Positions 1 through 11,685 of a stretch of 64,000 bases of DNA are shown here, piece after piece. Position 1 is the stretch's first letter; each line of letters begins with the position of its first letter. The notes below the pieces were generated by a model. It made no database searches. It was not told the origin of the DNA and saw only the letters and a program-made list of their open reading frames with translations. The stretch lies in assembly GCA_030844895.1 (NCBI GenBank), contig JAUTDX010000415.1:62001-126000 (forward strand). Direction: 5' to 3'. A program made the position numbers and the translations under genes. This stretch comes from Ambrosia x helenae. Its lineage: Eukaryota > Streptophyta > Magnoliopsida > Asterales > Asteraceae.

Positions 1-1810
1 GGAGACGATTTTTAAGTAATTCGACCAACTTTTCTTCTCTTTCCTTCTGCACAACCTGTGTTATGGACACCCTCAGCTGATTAAAATTACATAGAAAAAT
101 AAATAGAAATATTTTTTTTTTTAAATACTGTCCACACCAGATAATGAGATAAGAAGTATTTTACACGCACATACCCTCATCTTTTCTTGCAACTTTTTAG
201 GATCAAACTGCTCTCCTTCAGTGAAAATATCCAAAGAAGCCATTGATGCCATGGCAAGCTGGCCGATGTAGTCTTCAAATAGCTCACTCCCAAAAAGCAT
301 TGCAAAGATGGCAGCAGGTCAATGATGGCATCGCTATAAGTAACATAACATAGAGAAGATTAAATTTCAAAGTTTGCAGAAATCAACTAAATAAATATCA
401 ATAACTAAAAACATATATGAGCTTGTGCATGTATATGGTTCAAGATAATCCTTATTACAATTTAACTCCACTCAATAATTAAAAACCAAAAAAACTAACG
501 TTGAGATTCCTGATTTGCCATAAGCATCATAGGCTTGTCTTTGATCTGGATTACTCAATACTTGGTAAGCTTCTCCTAAAACCTATGATAGAAGTCATAG
601 AACATCAAATATATTAAAGAAAATAGTTGTAAAAACTGCAAAAAGATGGAAAAAACCAAATGCACAGTCTTAGGTTTTGGATAGAAGTTTTACCTGAAAA
701 TTTTGGGCTGCAAGAGGATCATTTGGATTTTTATCTGGATGGACCTGTCGTGCCTGAAATCCGCCAAGCATAAAAAGTTAAAAATAACATGATCAGATTA
801 AACTCGCATATGTTTGCTCACAAAATCTATTAAATTTCAGGTATTGTTTTATTATAGGTATATTGGTATAACAGGCTATGCATGACTATATACAATCAAG
901 GTTGATGCACATGAACCGTTTCATCAACCAAATATAAAACATCGACCTTGTATTACATTTAGGTTGAATCATTAAGAACGGTTATATAAAGGTCTTCATG
1001 TAAAGGCCATAAGAACTTACTAACAAGTAACAAAATTCATGTGTCAAATGTTCTCTTAGAAACAAAATGTGCTTCATTTCGACAGTTCTGACATGATTCC
1101 TAATCAAAATCGTGGATCACATATTACGGGGAAAGTGAACATTTACACTATATCAACATAGTTATGTAGACAATCATATGAACCGTTTTAAACAGATATC
1201 AAAATTGGACCATAAAATCATTAAGGATATTTCTACAAACATCTCCACGGGAAGCACATAAGAACTTGCAAACAAATAATAAAAATTCATGGTTCATATC
1301 AAACGTTCTCTAGCAAACAAAATGCGCTACATGTTGGCCGTCCCGTCCCAACCCGATCCCTAATCAAAACAGTAGGTCGTTTGTTACAAGGAAAGATTGA
1401 ATTGATAATCTTCATACACATATTTCTGTAATCAAATCAAAGACTACCCAAAGTCCCAAACAATACAGCAATCACTACACTTTCCTCAGAAACAATTCCC
1501 ATAATTTAATAAGTTTAATTAGGGCAAAGTTACCTAACAGTCATAACCCTAACTCATCTAATGTTGTAAATTCAATACAACCGTTACAAATTTCAGAATC
1601 CCCAAAAGGCATGTCCTTTAATAACTCTAATAATAATAATAATCATACATAAACAATGTAACAATTAAGTAAAGATATGTATATGTAATAACAATAATAA
1701 TATAATAATAAATAATATAAGCACCTTGATATAATAAGCTTTCTTGATCTCAGCTTCTGTGGCCGTTGTTTAACTCCGAGAACATCGTAATATTCCGTCT
1801 CCTTCACCAT
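1..1810 (-). CDS. DnaJ (Hsp40) J-domain co-chaperone, DnaJ-X type, 5' part
   Basis: J-domain protein of the plant group that carries a C-terminal DnaJ-X domain; such proteins stimulate Hsp70 ATPase activity. The gene runs off the left edge, so the 3' part is missing. Exons read from the minus strand are 1725-1810 (ATG at 1810), 694-753, 500-582, 175-333 and 1-55, all with GT-AG borders. Visible motifs are MVKETEYYDVLGV at the start, the catalytic loop VHPDKNPND, then EAYQVLSNPDQRQAYDAYG, and downstream GQLAMASMASLDIF and VQKEREEKL, all typical of this family. Two one-base frame breaks are seen: one in exon 1 near 1768, where a C run on the coding strand looks one base short, and one near 317-318 in the exon at 175-333. 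Both sit in homopolymers and look like sequence error, though a recent pseudogene cannot be excluded. Confidence 0.88.
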
Positions 1811-2124
1811 CGATCATATACTTCGTTACTCCGATCACTAATCGATCTAGGGTTTATTAAATCCCAAAATCGGACCTGGGTTCTTCTCTAAAATCGTACA
1901 AATATCGATCGAATCGAATATTAATTGAATTGAATTGAAGAAGACAAGGACTGGTCAAGAAAGTGATAAAAAAATAACAAAGGATTACGAAGAAGGTTAG
2001 ATACGAAGGAGTCGTCTGCTGTATAAAGTCGTTGGCGTTGACCAACGGTTGTCTGTCAGGCCCCACGAGCTGGCTACCCCTACGATTTGAGCCAAAGTTA
2101 GATCTTTGTTTCTTTGGTTTCAAC

Positions 2125-2398
2125 CAATGTTTTCAGAACCGGGTCGGACGTCGATTCGAACACCCCGACGATTTCCGGTTTAACCGGTTCAGTGAACCGG
2201 TCAAAAAAGTCAACAAAATCTTGAAAATTCTATGAAATCCGGTTCAACCGGTCCGAATTCCGGTCGGACCGGCCGGTTCGCCGAACCAACCTGGTTCAAC
2301 AGCATAACTATCGAACCATGCGACTTGGATCAGCCGGGGGTCCGATTCCCGGTCCAACCGGTCAGCCTGGCCGGTTAGATCCGGTCTAAAAAACATTG
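2125..2398. mobile_element. Non-autonomous hAT-type MITE, CCGGTT-rich
   Basis: A 274-bp element with imperfect terminal inverted repeats, CAATGTTTTCAGAACCGG on the left against CAATGTTTTTTAGACCGG read in from the right. It is flanked by perfect 8-bp target duplications GTTTCAAC at 2117-2124 and 2399-2406. The interior is dominated by CCGGTT/AACCGG words and has no coding capacity. TIR plus 8-bp duplication is the hAT hallmark. Confidence 0.85.
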
Positions 2399-2819
2399 GT
2401 TTCAACTTTCAAGTGTTGCTTGGGGTTGTAAACTAGCTAAACCGGTCATGAGGTACGCGAGATTGGTTTGTTAAAAGCTTTAATCGGACTTGAATTTATA
2501 AAAGGCTAAGTCGGCCTGAGTTTAAATAAACTTGAGCTTAAAATAAATTAGTTTAATAACTGAGTCTGAGCCTAATTTTTACTTAACGAGCTTGATGTCG
2601 CGACTTACCTAAAATCCAACTCAAAATTCACGAAATCTGCTCAAAAGTATGATCGCAATGCTGGGTTTCCGGAAGTTTCTAGATAACATTATTCAACAAC
2701 TTTTTAGGTTGTCATATACCAGCTTAGAATCAAAACAGGTGTTAGAATAATCAGCTCAAATCTGAACAAAAGAAGCATGGATGATCTTAAAAGGATCCCT
2801 AAAAATATCCTCTTGGAAG

Positions 2820-3400
2820 CAGTGTTGTAGAACTCTCTAGGCGCTAGTCGGCCGGTGGAGTACCTACTAGGGATTAATCGGATTAGATTTTTATATATAT
2901 TTTTCCAAATTTATACATATATAATGCTAATTTTATAACTTACATGTATAAATTTAAAAGTTTATGGGTCAAATATAAACTAGTGAATATGGAGGGGGAT
3001 TTAGTATTAAAGTAGTTAAACTTAAATAACCATAATCACCTCCATCATTCACTATATCCCCCTTTTTTTCATCCTCATTCTTTCTTTCATCGTAAGGATT
3101 AAGGAACCATCAGACGCAACTAAGGTTCATGGAGTTTCATTAATTTTGGTTCTAAATTATGGATTATCATCCAATTTTAAGGTAAGAACTTGTTTTATTT
3201 GATCGATTTGCTCTAGTTTTTGACCCGTTCGAATTCCTTTTTACCTACTTTTGAGTTTTTTAGGTCCGACTAGGAACAATTTGGTTCGACTAATTGGTGA
3301 TTAATTGTGACACCGATTAATTGAGTGATTAACCCAAAATTAATCAGTAAAGTGAGGACTAGCGATTAATCACCTATTAATCAGGATTTTTACAACCTTG
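2820..3400. mobile_element. Non-autonomous hAT-type element, CTAGGCGC family
   Basis: A 581-bp element with TIRs CAGTGTTGTAGAACTC and CAAGGTTGTAAAAATC. Near-perfect 8-bp duplications flank it: CTTGGAAG at 2812-2819 and CTTGTAAG at 3401-3408, seven of eight matching. The left end continues into CTCTAGGCGCTAG, shared with the element at 27205-27546, so both belong to one family. No ORF of note. Confidence 0.72.
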
Positions 3401-4071
3401 CTTGTAAGGGTCTAGAACTGTAATGTAAATTATGTAAAATCAAGCATAAGAAGGGTCAAGATTATAAGTCTTTTAAGAATATCTATGACTTGAGCTTGCA
3501 AATATCAATTATAAATAGAGGGTTATGATCAAATACACAGTGAAAAGAAAAATAGGAAGTCGTACGAAGGGTATTAAACGGACTCCTATTGAACTCATTG
3601 AAGCGACAATGGAACTATCTCATCGAACCCTACGATCTTAGTTTATACAGTTCAAGTGCTAATATCAAACAACGTACATACAATGATAACTAATAAAGGC
3701 GGTGTGCAAATCGTGGTCTGTTTGGTTTTTGTCCTTAATCATAACCATAACCTCTAGCTTTAGTTATGAGATTTCCTTAACCGTAACTATAACCAAACTT
3801 AGGTTTCGATTAATAGGTTATGATTTAGTTTTGGTTAATTAACCAAGCTAGGTTGAACTGAATTTTGAAAAAAGGTTTTCTTGGATACCATGTCAATTTT
3901 AAAAAGTGGGAAATAGATTATTGGATCAAGAAATGAAGTTATATATGCTAAATTCTAGTTGTTGCACTAGAGAAAAGAATTACTGATATCATAACCAAAA
4001 AAAAACACCCACACTACAAGGTGTCTTTTGCAACTCTCTATGTATTAGCAATACCTAAACATATTTTTTTA

Positions 4072-5688
4072 GAAAATCACCCAAATAGGCCGTTGACCGA
4101 GTGATTTGCCAAAATAGCCCTCTCCCCTCTCTTTGGAGAGACGGGTCACGGCTCCCAACGAGCCTAAACCGTCTCCGGAGAGCCTTTAGTTTTACAACCA
4201 ATGGCCAACCAACACGTGGCGTCTCTGATCCCGAGAACTGTCAGCCGTCTCCCGAGACGTGTCAGAACCGCCGAGTCGTCTCCCGTGGGCCCTTGAGTCG
4301 TCTCAAGTCGTCTTCGGCTAGCCTATGAACCGTCTGAACCGTCTCACGAATGTATATAAATACCCCAATTCACTTCACAAAATTTGTACCCCCCCCCCCC
4401 CCTCTATCATCTATACTAAACCTTCATCAAACCTTTCATCTTTCCAATCAATGACGTTTTTTACTTTCCCAACCGAAGCCTACCGGCTTACGAAAATATT
4501 GTCTGATTACTTGGATTGTTGTTACATCTGCGTACAACTACTTGGATTGTTGTTGCATCTGCGCGTGGGTTAACCCGTGTAGAATGCCTCGATGATGTGG
4601 TGGTCTATTTTATTTGCAAGAAGAGTTCTTTGTCTATGTAAAGCACATACACCATTCAAACAAAGTTCAAAGCAAGTAAATTTGGGAAGTAATATCCAAT
4701 CAACCCTACGTCCGTCGTTGTAATAGTATAGTTTGTTTATTGTTGTTGTAATAGTATAGTTTTTGTAATATTTGTCGTGTTTTGATAATCAAGATTGTTG
4801 TAATATTACAAAAACATAAATAAACATAAGATTTATTGGATTAATAAAAAACATAAACATAAGATTAATTGGATTACAAAAGTTATATAAGCTACGCGTT
4901 AAGACGGTCCCTCATCATTTGCCAAGCAGACACATGTTTGAATTCTTTGTGCTCCTTGGATTGATACTGTTTTTTTGTATATCTGATGGCCGTGTCTTCG
5001 GGCATGTCTAAGGGTACCACTTCAAGTGTCCGATTGTGGTACCCCTTGAAGATCTGACACTTCGTGTTCAAGTCGGTCAACTTACGGCTAAGAGACTCGA
5101 TGGTTCGGTCTGAGCCTCCAACCAACCGATTGTATTCATGCAAGATACGATACCACTTGTTTGTTTGGTGTTGGCTTTCTTCGACATGTTTCCACGCTGA
5201 AACCAGTGCAATTTCTTGTTCCTCAGTCCATCGTTGGGGTGCCATTTTCCTTTGAATGAATGAGACGGTGATGGTAGTGATAGTGTTAGTGGTAGTGGAG
5301 AGTCGGACGGGGAATGGGACGGAGTTTGGGACGGAGAATGGTATATATAGGGTTGAGGTGGACAACTGAACCGTCGGACTAGTCATCGAGACTCACCGGA
5401 GACGAAGAGACCCGAGACGTCTCGGGAGACGGCTGGGGAAATGTGAATCGTCTCGGGACTAGGCTGAACCGAAGCCGAGCCCTCATGGGGAAATGTGACC
5501 CGTCTCGAGAGACGGTTGACAGTCCTCGGGATCAGAGACGCCACGTGTTGGTTGGCCATTGGTTGTAAAACTAAAGGCTCTCCGGAGACGGTTCAGGCTC
5601 GTTGGGAGCCGTGACCCGTCTCTCCAAAGAGAGGGGAGAGTGCTATTTTGGCAAATCACTCAGTCAACGGGCTATTTTGGTGATTTTC
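4072..5688. mobile_element. Long-TIR DNA transposon carrying a Myb/SANT-like ORF
   Basis: A 1617-bp element bounded by long inverted repeats of about 190 bp, 4072-4260 against 5501-5688, with only a handful of differences. The ends begin GAAAATCACCCAAATAG and, from the right, GAAAATCACCAAAATAG. The left inner region has a run of 14 C near 4388-4401. The only sizeable ORF encodes a Myb/SANT-like protein and no transposase is seen, so the element is probably non-autonomous. A Myb-like accessory protein favours PIF/Harbinger, while the long TIR and AAAAT-CC-AAAATAG style termini resemble MULEs. Target duplications are unclear because both flanks are T-rich. Confidence 0.75.
4892..5245 (-). CDS. 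Myb/SANT-like DNA-binding protein of a TIR transposon
   Basis: A 117-residue reading frame from the ATG at 5245, beginning MAPQRWTEEQEIALVSAW, which is the first helix of a Myb/SANT-like or trihelix domain. It continues through a basic segment around KLTDLNTKCQIFKGYHNR and ends with an AWQMMRD segment. The frame stays open upstream to another ATG at 5386, giving 164 residues, but those 47 extra residues are Ser/Thr/Pro/Val-rich and look like translated leader. Similar proteins accompany the transposase in PIF/Harbinger elements, where they assist DNA binding; here no transposase is present. It lies wholly inside the element at 4072-5688. Whether it is expressed cannot be judged from sequence. 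Confidence 0.6.
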   Translation of the reverse strand: MAPQRWTEEQEIALVSAWKHVEESQHQTNKWYRILHEYNRLVGGSDRTIESLSRKLTDLNTKCQIFKGYHNRTLEVVPLDMPEDTAIRYTKKQYQSKEHKEFKHVSAWQMMRDRLNA

Positions 5689-6285
5689 CCATCCTATTTT
5701 TTTTTAGTTTGTCTTTCTACTTGTTCTATGTTGACTTTTCTTGTTGATTTGTATTAAATAAAAGAAAATAATACATGTCTGACTACATGCTAACATTGAT
5801 CATTTTGATAATTTCGACTATGCGTATCTACTTATCTTAAAGAATGATAATCTATTAGAAACTAGCCAATTCTATTGGGTTGCAAGTATTACATTTGCTT
5901 TTTTAGGTGAACATCCTTACTAAACACATAAAGACCAAGCTATCGGTTCGGTTCAATTAACGTCCGGTTATGACACATCGTTAACCATAATCATAACCGA
6001 TTTATCGATTAATCAAAGAACCTTAACAATAACCGTTGGTTATTCTCGATTATTAGTTAATTCGGTTTGATAACGATTCGATTATTAGTTAATTTCATGG
6101 TTAAGGTTGCTCACCCCTAGATAAAGCAGCCTCCCCCAACAACACACCACATGTCACCTTTACAAAGTAAACAGAGCAAATCATACCATAGTATCATAAT
6201 GCAATAATCTGGAAAAGACATAGCATAACACTATATTGTTGCTAGCTAGGTAACTTGCGTCCCAAGTAACATGAACATTCATGAT

Positions 6286-9168
6286 TCATCCCATCTTATT
6301 CACATCTCCCTTTTGCATCTTTGCACAATACTCGAACAAGCTTCCATCAAAGCAACGCCTTACTGATTCTTTCGATAGGAAGCCTTCCGAATCCTTTGCA
6401 AGCGCATAAAGAACTCCCCATTCCAACTTGCTTGCGATCCTATATATACACATGAATATCAAAGGGGGTTCGTGATTTATTTTGCAAAGAATAGATTGAT
6501 CCGAAAAAAAAATAAGTTTAGACGGTTCATTTGAGTCAACTTAAATCAAACGAGTCAATTTGGGTCTACTCAAATTATACAAGTCAAAATGGACAACTAT
6601 TATAAAACATGCTAACTTATAACGGGTCTGAAATGGGTAAGCAACATCATCGTCACCACTAGAGGTGAACAAATAAACCGGTCCGAGAACCGGAACCGGC
6701 GAACCGGCCCGGAACCGGTTTGGGCCCGGAAAAGGTGGAACCGGTCCGGTTCCTACGAAAGCCCGACAGTCCCAGCCTCGGTTCGTCATTTCAGCCAAAA
6801 AATCGACCCGAACCGGTCCCAAACCGGCCCCGATCCCATGAACCGGTCACAAAAACCGGTTCCACCGTAATAATAGACCCATAACAGCCTCTTCCCTCGT
6901 CAGCCACCTGCGCCGCCGCCTCCTCCCTCCGCAGCGCCGTGAGCTCCGTCGTGCGGGTGGTGGCCGGTTATTGGTCCACCCGTCTCTCTTTCGTGGGAAT
7001 CGTGGGTGTTTTTGGTGTGATGAGACGTGGTGTTTGGTGTTTACTTTGGTGTGGTGGCTGTGGCTTTGGTTATGGGGGTGGATGTCTTTCTCACAGTGAT
7101 GACAAGATGATGATTGTTGTATCGATGATGTGGTCCTGGTAGTGAAAAAATAGATGTAAAGAGACTCTAGAGAGAGACAAAGGGAATGGTTCAGTGGTTT
7201 GGTTTGATGGTTTTAAGAAAAAATGGTTTGGGTTTGGTGGTTTTATAACTTTTCGCATCGGCTTATATATATTTTGCCTATTAATACGTCGTAATTTTAT
7301 GTCGAATGACTAAAAAATAATAAAATTCGTAATTTTATGTTTATTTTTTTTCTCATCGGCTTATATATTATTTTTAAATTGTGCGCGCAAGAACCGAAAC
7401 CGGAACAGAACCGAACCGAAACCGGTCTTTGAAACCGGTCTCGGGAACCGGCGGAACCGGGACCGAAACCGGACGGAACCGGAACCGGTTCCGGACGAAA
7501 CCGACACTGTAGCGGGTCGGGCCGGAACCGAAACCGGTTCCTAAAAAAAACCGATTTGTTCACCTCTAGTCACCACTAGCCACCATTAAAATAATACAGC
7601 AGTTGCACCTATTTTGATTTAATTTCCCATAAATGAATCATTTCAATTCGAGTCCATTTCTCATAATCCGTTTTCAACTTAATCAAATTGATATTTCTTA
7701 AAAGACTCAGTTTGACCCAAAGCATTTGCTCAAAATCCATGTTAATTGGCTCATTGTCCTTTAACATGAACCCGATTTGACCGGTCACCGAACCCAACCT
7801 GACCCGACCCGACCCGTCCCACATGTGACAGGCTTAATCAAATTCATACTTAATCATATCAAAGTCCCCTTTCAGGTCAAATACATCTAAGCCAAATGCT
7901 TTACGACGACTCATTTTGAAACGTCCTGTTTTGACTCGTTAACCAACCCATCCATTTGTCATCAAGTAAAGAAAATCACGAGGAGAGAAAAGTACCAGCC
8001 AAAGAAATCACAGGCGTTTCGATTTGCATCAGTCATATGCCAAAGTTCATTAAACGTGAGCTTATCGGGTACCGTAAGAGCATATTTGCTAAACATGTTC
8101 TCAAGGTTTGCTGGGATAAACCTTCAATGACATGAAGCCATGGATCATATGACACATCAAGTATAAGTGTTTAGTAACCAAATATAAATCAGTAACGATT
8201 ACACGCACAATCAAAAACTATATTCGTACTCATATACGCTTAAACAACATACGCAAACGAGGTTTTCTCACCTTCCTTCCGTGTCGTATGTTGATGAATC
8301 ACTTCCATGCTTGGCCCTATGTATGTTTTCTATGTAAATGGGAAAGAAAGGTGATGGCACCCAAGTCTACCACAACATTCACACATAAATTACATTAGAA
8401 CACATATAGAGTTTAAAAACAAATAATCATATGTTAATAATTAGTAATTACTATAAACAAGTATGAACAATGTATAAAAAGATCATTCTACGTATTTAAC
8501 ATTTAGGGATGGCACTGTGACGGGTATTGGTAATCCCAGTCCCATTAACAACTTACAGGTAAAGTGACATAACTCATGGCGCCATGGATAAGTAGCATGA
8601 ATAGAAAAGAAGCAAACACATTGAATCCAAGGTCACGAAATCCTATATAAGTCGATTAAGAATCGCGCATTAACTCAAAGTCCTAAACAAGATCCCATAA
8701 CATGATGTTATGATCAATGTCGACATCACACACAACTTGCCTTTAAAAGTCTCCCAAGGAAAGATAATCCCATTGTCATCTTGATCGAAAAACGATATGT
8801 GTTGTTGAAGAACAGACATATTGTGATGCTTGTGTCCCAATGTTCCGTTTGGATTATCAGTATCAGGTGCAGTCACTGCTCGCGCCATATCTAAAAATAC
8901 CATACATAAAATTAATAAATCACATCCCAAAACACGTTGTAGAACGATTTTGCATAGAAAACATTTTCACGATTGAAACTTGCATCCCAAGAAAGTATAA
9001 ACAATATGTGCAAAAACTCTAATATGAATTCAAATGAGTGTATGGATCATAGAGCAACATACATGGTTTAGGAAGCTTGTTGTCTAGGTCGGATCGAAGT
9101 TTTCTCTCGGATGTAACCGGAGCCTTTTCGGCTACGGTTAACATTGCATCTGCAGCCTTATCACCCAT
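6286..9168 (-). CDS. Caleosin / peroxygenase, RD20/CLO3-like
   Basis: Caleosins are haem-containing, calcium-binding peroxygenases of lipid bodies and membranes; they act on fatty-acid hydroperoxides in oxylipin and stress pathways. Exons read from the minus strand are 9063-9168, 8741-8890, 8557-8642, 8272-8366, 7996-8121 and 6286-6439. They total 717 nt, encoding 238 residues, close to the family length. The canonical EF-hand loop is at residues 71-82 (DQDDNGIIFPWE). The conserved histidine of LQQHISFFD is at residue 66. A hydrophobic segment and the proline-rich LPTWVPSPFFPIY follow at about 94-125, and the C-terminal region has WGVLYALAKDSEGFLSKE and CFDGSLFEYC. The reading frame is intact. 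Intron 2 uses a GC donor (see findings), and the last intron, 6440-7995, holds a hAT element. Confidence 0.95.
6660..7568. mobile_element. Non-autonomous hAT element in the caleosin last intron
   Basis: A 909-bp element with TIRs TAGAGGTGAACAAA at both ends and perfect 8-bp duplications GTCACCAC at 6652-6659 and 7569-7576. Both ends run into arrays of AACCGG/CCGGTT words. The middle, about 6900-7140, is unlike the ends and may be captured or filler DNA. No transposase is present. It sits wholly within the intron at 6440-7995. Confidence 0.9.
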
Positions 9169-10669
9169 ATTAAATATTCTTTGAACTCAACAAAAAATGT
9201 TATCAAGTTGTTTTTGTGAGTCTAGTGTGTAATTCTACTAGTAAAGTTGCTATTAGATCTATCTTTAGAACTCAACAAAAATATTTATTTTGTGGTTATT
9301 CTTAAACTTAAAAGAGAGAAAATGGGATCAAAAGAATTGACACTTTCACTTGGACATGACATCCCTTCTAACCCTATTCTTGTGGTGCATATTTTCATGG
9401 CTATTTTATATTTAATTACCAAAAATTTATAAACACATGTAATATCTAATTGTCACATATAGAATGTTGCAGTTGATAATTAACATGTTATAATAACTAT
9501 CATTGGTATCTGTAATCTGTATTTTATGAAATATGAAGTTAATATGCTTGTGTGAACTTGATTAATTAGGAATTTCTATTGTTGTACTTTATTTCAGGGG
9601 TTTCTAGAAATTTATTTAATTATCTTAATTAACTGACTCATGGTTTCTCTTTTGTTTCTTTAAGCTCAGTATTTAACCTTTATTTAAAGCTGATAAAATT
9701 ATATAGAATGTTTTTCTTGCAGATTAGACCATAATGATAATGATAATGTGGTGTGTGTGTTTTTTATTCATTTTATTTTCTACATCACTAATGAAATGAT
9801 GATAGATGTCTCAGTGGCTTTTATGTTTAAAGAAAAGATCCGCGTAAAACATCTGATCCGTAAGACATGACCCAAGTTGACCCTTTTATGATTAAATGGT
9901 CGAAGTGACCACCTCTAGTTAAACTCCATTGTTAATGCTCATAACACTTGCAAATATGGATACATACATAATTTAAAGTTATTGAATACATTAACAAAAA
10001 CATCACATGGACATAAACATATATGCACATCCAGAGTTTCAATGCTCAATGGGTTCACTCAGTGTAGAAGTGACAAGGTGGGTGGGTGGGTGGGTTGAGT
10101 AATATGTCAAATGGGTTCAAGTAAAACCGGATGTGGTTTCGGTTGGTTGACCCATAAACACTTTTTATGTGGTTTTATGCATTTTTAGTACATTTTGGTG
10201 ATTTTGACTCGTCTTCATCTAACAAAAAAAATCTATTTGCCTATTGGTGATGAAGTGATGATGCATCTTGTATGCATTACAATTTTAAAGCTTTATACAT
10301 ATAACACATTAATATTTGTAGACTTGAAGGCTTTATTCGATTTTAACTACCCTAATCTTGTATACAGCTTAGTTCTGGGAATTACTCCGTGATTCTATAA
10401 GTCAACGAAGTTGAACCAGAATTGACTATATTGTGATAATTCTAAGAAGCATGTTAGCATGATAAAGTATTATTATTGATATTTACTATTTCCTTATCAA
10501 GATAATTTGCACTTGTAAAAACAATATACTCCAAAATTTGTAGAGGGGCAATTCGGCCCGTTTTCAAATATAAGGTGAACGGGTGAAACGGATTGAAAGT
10601 TGCTGAAATTGTTTTTATGCATACAACCTTCAAAATCATTTTATACAAAGTTTTAATTTACCATCGTTA
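9169..10669. other. Intergenic, no gene seen
   Basis: AT-rich DNA upstream of the caleosin start, which should include its promoter. It contains a short GTGGGTGG run at about 10078-10095. I see no supported coding region or complete transposon here. Confidence 0.6.
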
Positions 10670-10981
10670 GAGCATTCACAATAGATGCTCTATAATAGTG
10701 TGAGGGGAGCCTCTATATTATATAGAGTGGGTATAAGTGGTTGTGAGTAGAGGAGAGAGAAAATATATAGATGAGACACTGTTCATCAGTAAATTTGGAG
10801 GAGACACTGTTCACACCTCTATAATTTTTTAATATTTTTAAAAGTGGTTCTGAGTAGAGGAGAGAGAAAAGGTAATGATAAAAGTATAAAATAAGTATTA
10901 TTAAATATAAAAAGTAAGAGAAATGTAGTGATTTTTAGTGTAATTATAGAGATGGAGATGGGAGATTTACTGTGAATGCTC
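10670..10981. mobile_element. Tourist-like (PIF/Harbinger) MITE
   Basis: A 312-bp element with termini GAGCATTCACAATAGATG and, from the right, GAGCATTCACAGTAAATC. It is flanked by the 3-bp duplication TTA at 10667-10669 and 10982-10984. AT-rich and non-coding. TTA plus a GAGCATTCACA-type end fits the Tourist/PIF group. Confidence 0.8.
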
Positions 10982-11105
10982 TTATAATACATTTTTTTTA
11001 TATTCATCTCAACATGTTAACTATGCATAATAATTATGAATAAATGGACAATAGTCACAATACAATGGCTGTGAGTAACTCAACTTGAACCGGCATGTTT
11101 CAACC

Positions 11106-11349
11106 TAGGATGAGCATTTCGGTATTAAATACCAAATTGATCCCGATAGTGAAAATGCCGATATCGGTTTATTTTTGGTACCAATTCAGTATCAAGTTTT
11201 AGTGAAAATCGATATCGGTTCGGTAGCGGTATTTTACCTTAAAATACCGATACCATACCGTATGTTTTTGAAATCGGTATTGATACCAAGTCTTCCCAAA
11301 AAGCGGTATTGGTATTTTCAGTATCAGTTCGGTACCGAGCTTGTCCCTA
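11106..11349. mobile_element. hAT-type MITE with GGTACC/CGATATCGG core
   Basis: A 244-bp element beginning TAGGATGAGCATTTCGGTA and ending, read inward, TAGGGACAAGCTCGGTACC. Perfect 8-bp duplications TTTCAACC occupy 11098-11105 and 11350-11357. The interior repeats ATCGGT/GGTATT words. It lies about 340 bp upstream of the PEX12 start codon. A solo end of the same type occurs near 38420-38450. Confidence 0.87.
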
Positions 11350-11647
11350 TTTCAACCTAGACTAACAGAAGGGCTATAGATTATAGAGGATTGATAAACT
11401 AATAGTTTGCAAATTGTGGCCCCATAGCATCATATGGGTACCTAAATAAATAAAGATAAAAGTAAATATTTTTATTAGAAAAAAAAGAAGATAAATTGAT
11501 ATTTTAATAAAAAAAAGAAAAAAAAAAGAAAGAGAGTGTGTGTTGCAATCCCCTCGAAAAAGGGAAATTGAGAGACATAAAAACCTTGTGTGATCACAGC
11601 AACACAGAAACAACCCATCTTCATCTTCCCCACAAAACCCCTCTGCA

Positions 11648-11680
11648 TCACACACACACAAACACACACACAAACACATA
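11648..11680. repeat. (CA)n microsatellite in the PEX12 5' leader
   Basis: An interrupted CA dinucleotide run of about 33 bases ending six bases before the PEX12 start codon at 11686, so it probably lies in the 5' UTR. Confidence 0.8.
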
Positions 11681-11685
11681 CAGAT

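Larger units (their letters stand above)
3690..6118. mobile_element. Probable hAT-like relic split by a nested TIR element
   Basis: The left part, from about 3690 to 3860, starts near GGCGGTGTGCAAATCG and is rich in ATAACC/GGTTAT words. The right part, from about 5930 to 6118, carries the same words in inverted sense and ends GGTTGCTCACCCCTA, a typical hAT terminus. The 1.6-kb element at 4072-5688 lies between them. I infer an older hAT element interrupted by the younger insertion. No clean 8-bp duplication was found, so the outer limits are approximate. Confidence 0.35.

Noticed and set aside
6939..7142. 67-codon Val/Gly/Trp-rich ORF
   Set aside because: Lies inside the hAT element within a caleosin intron; no domain.
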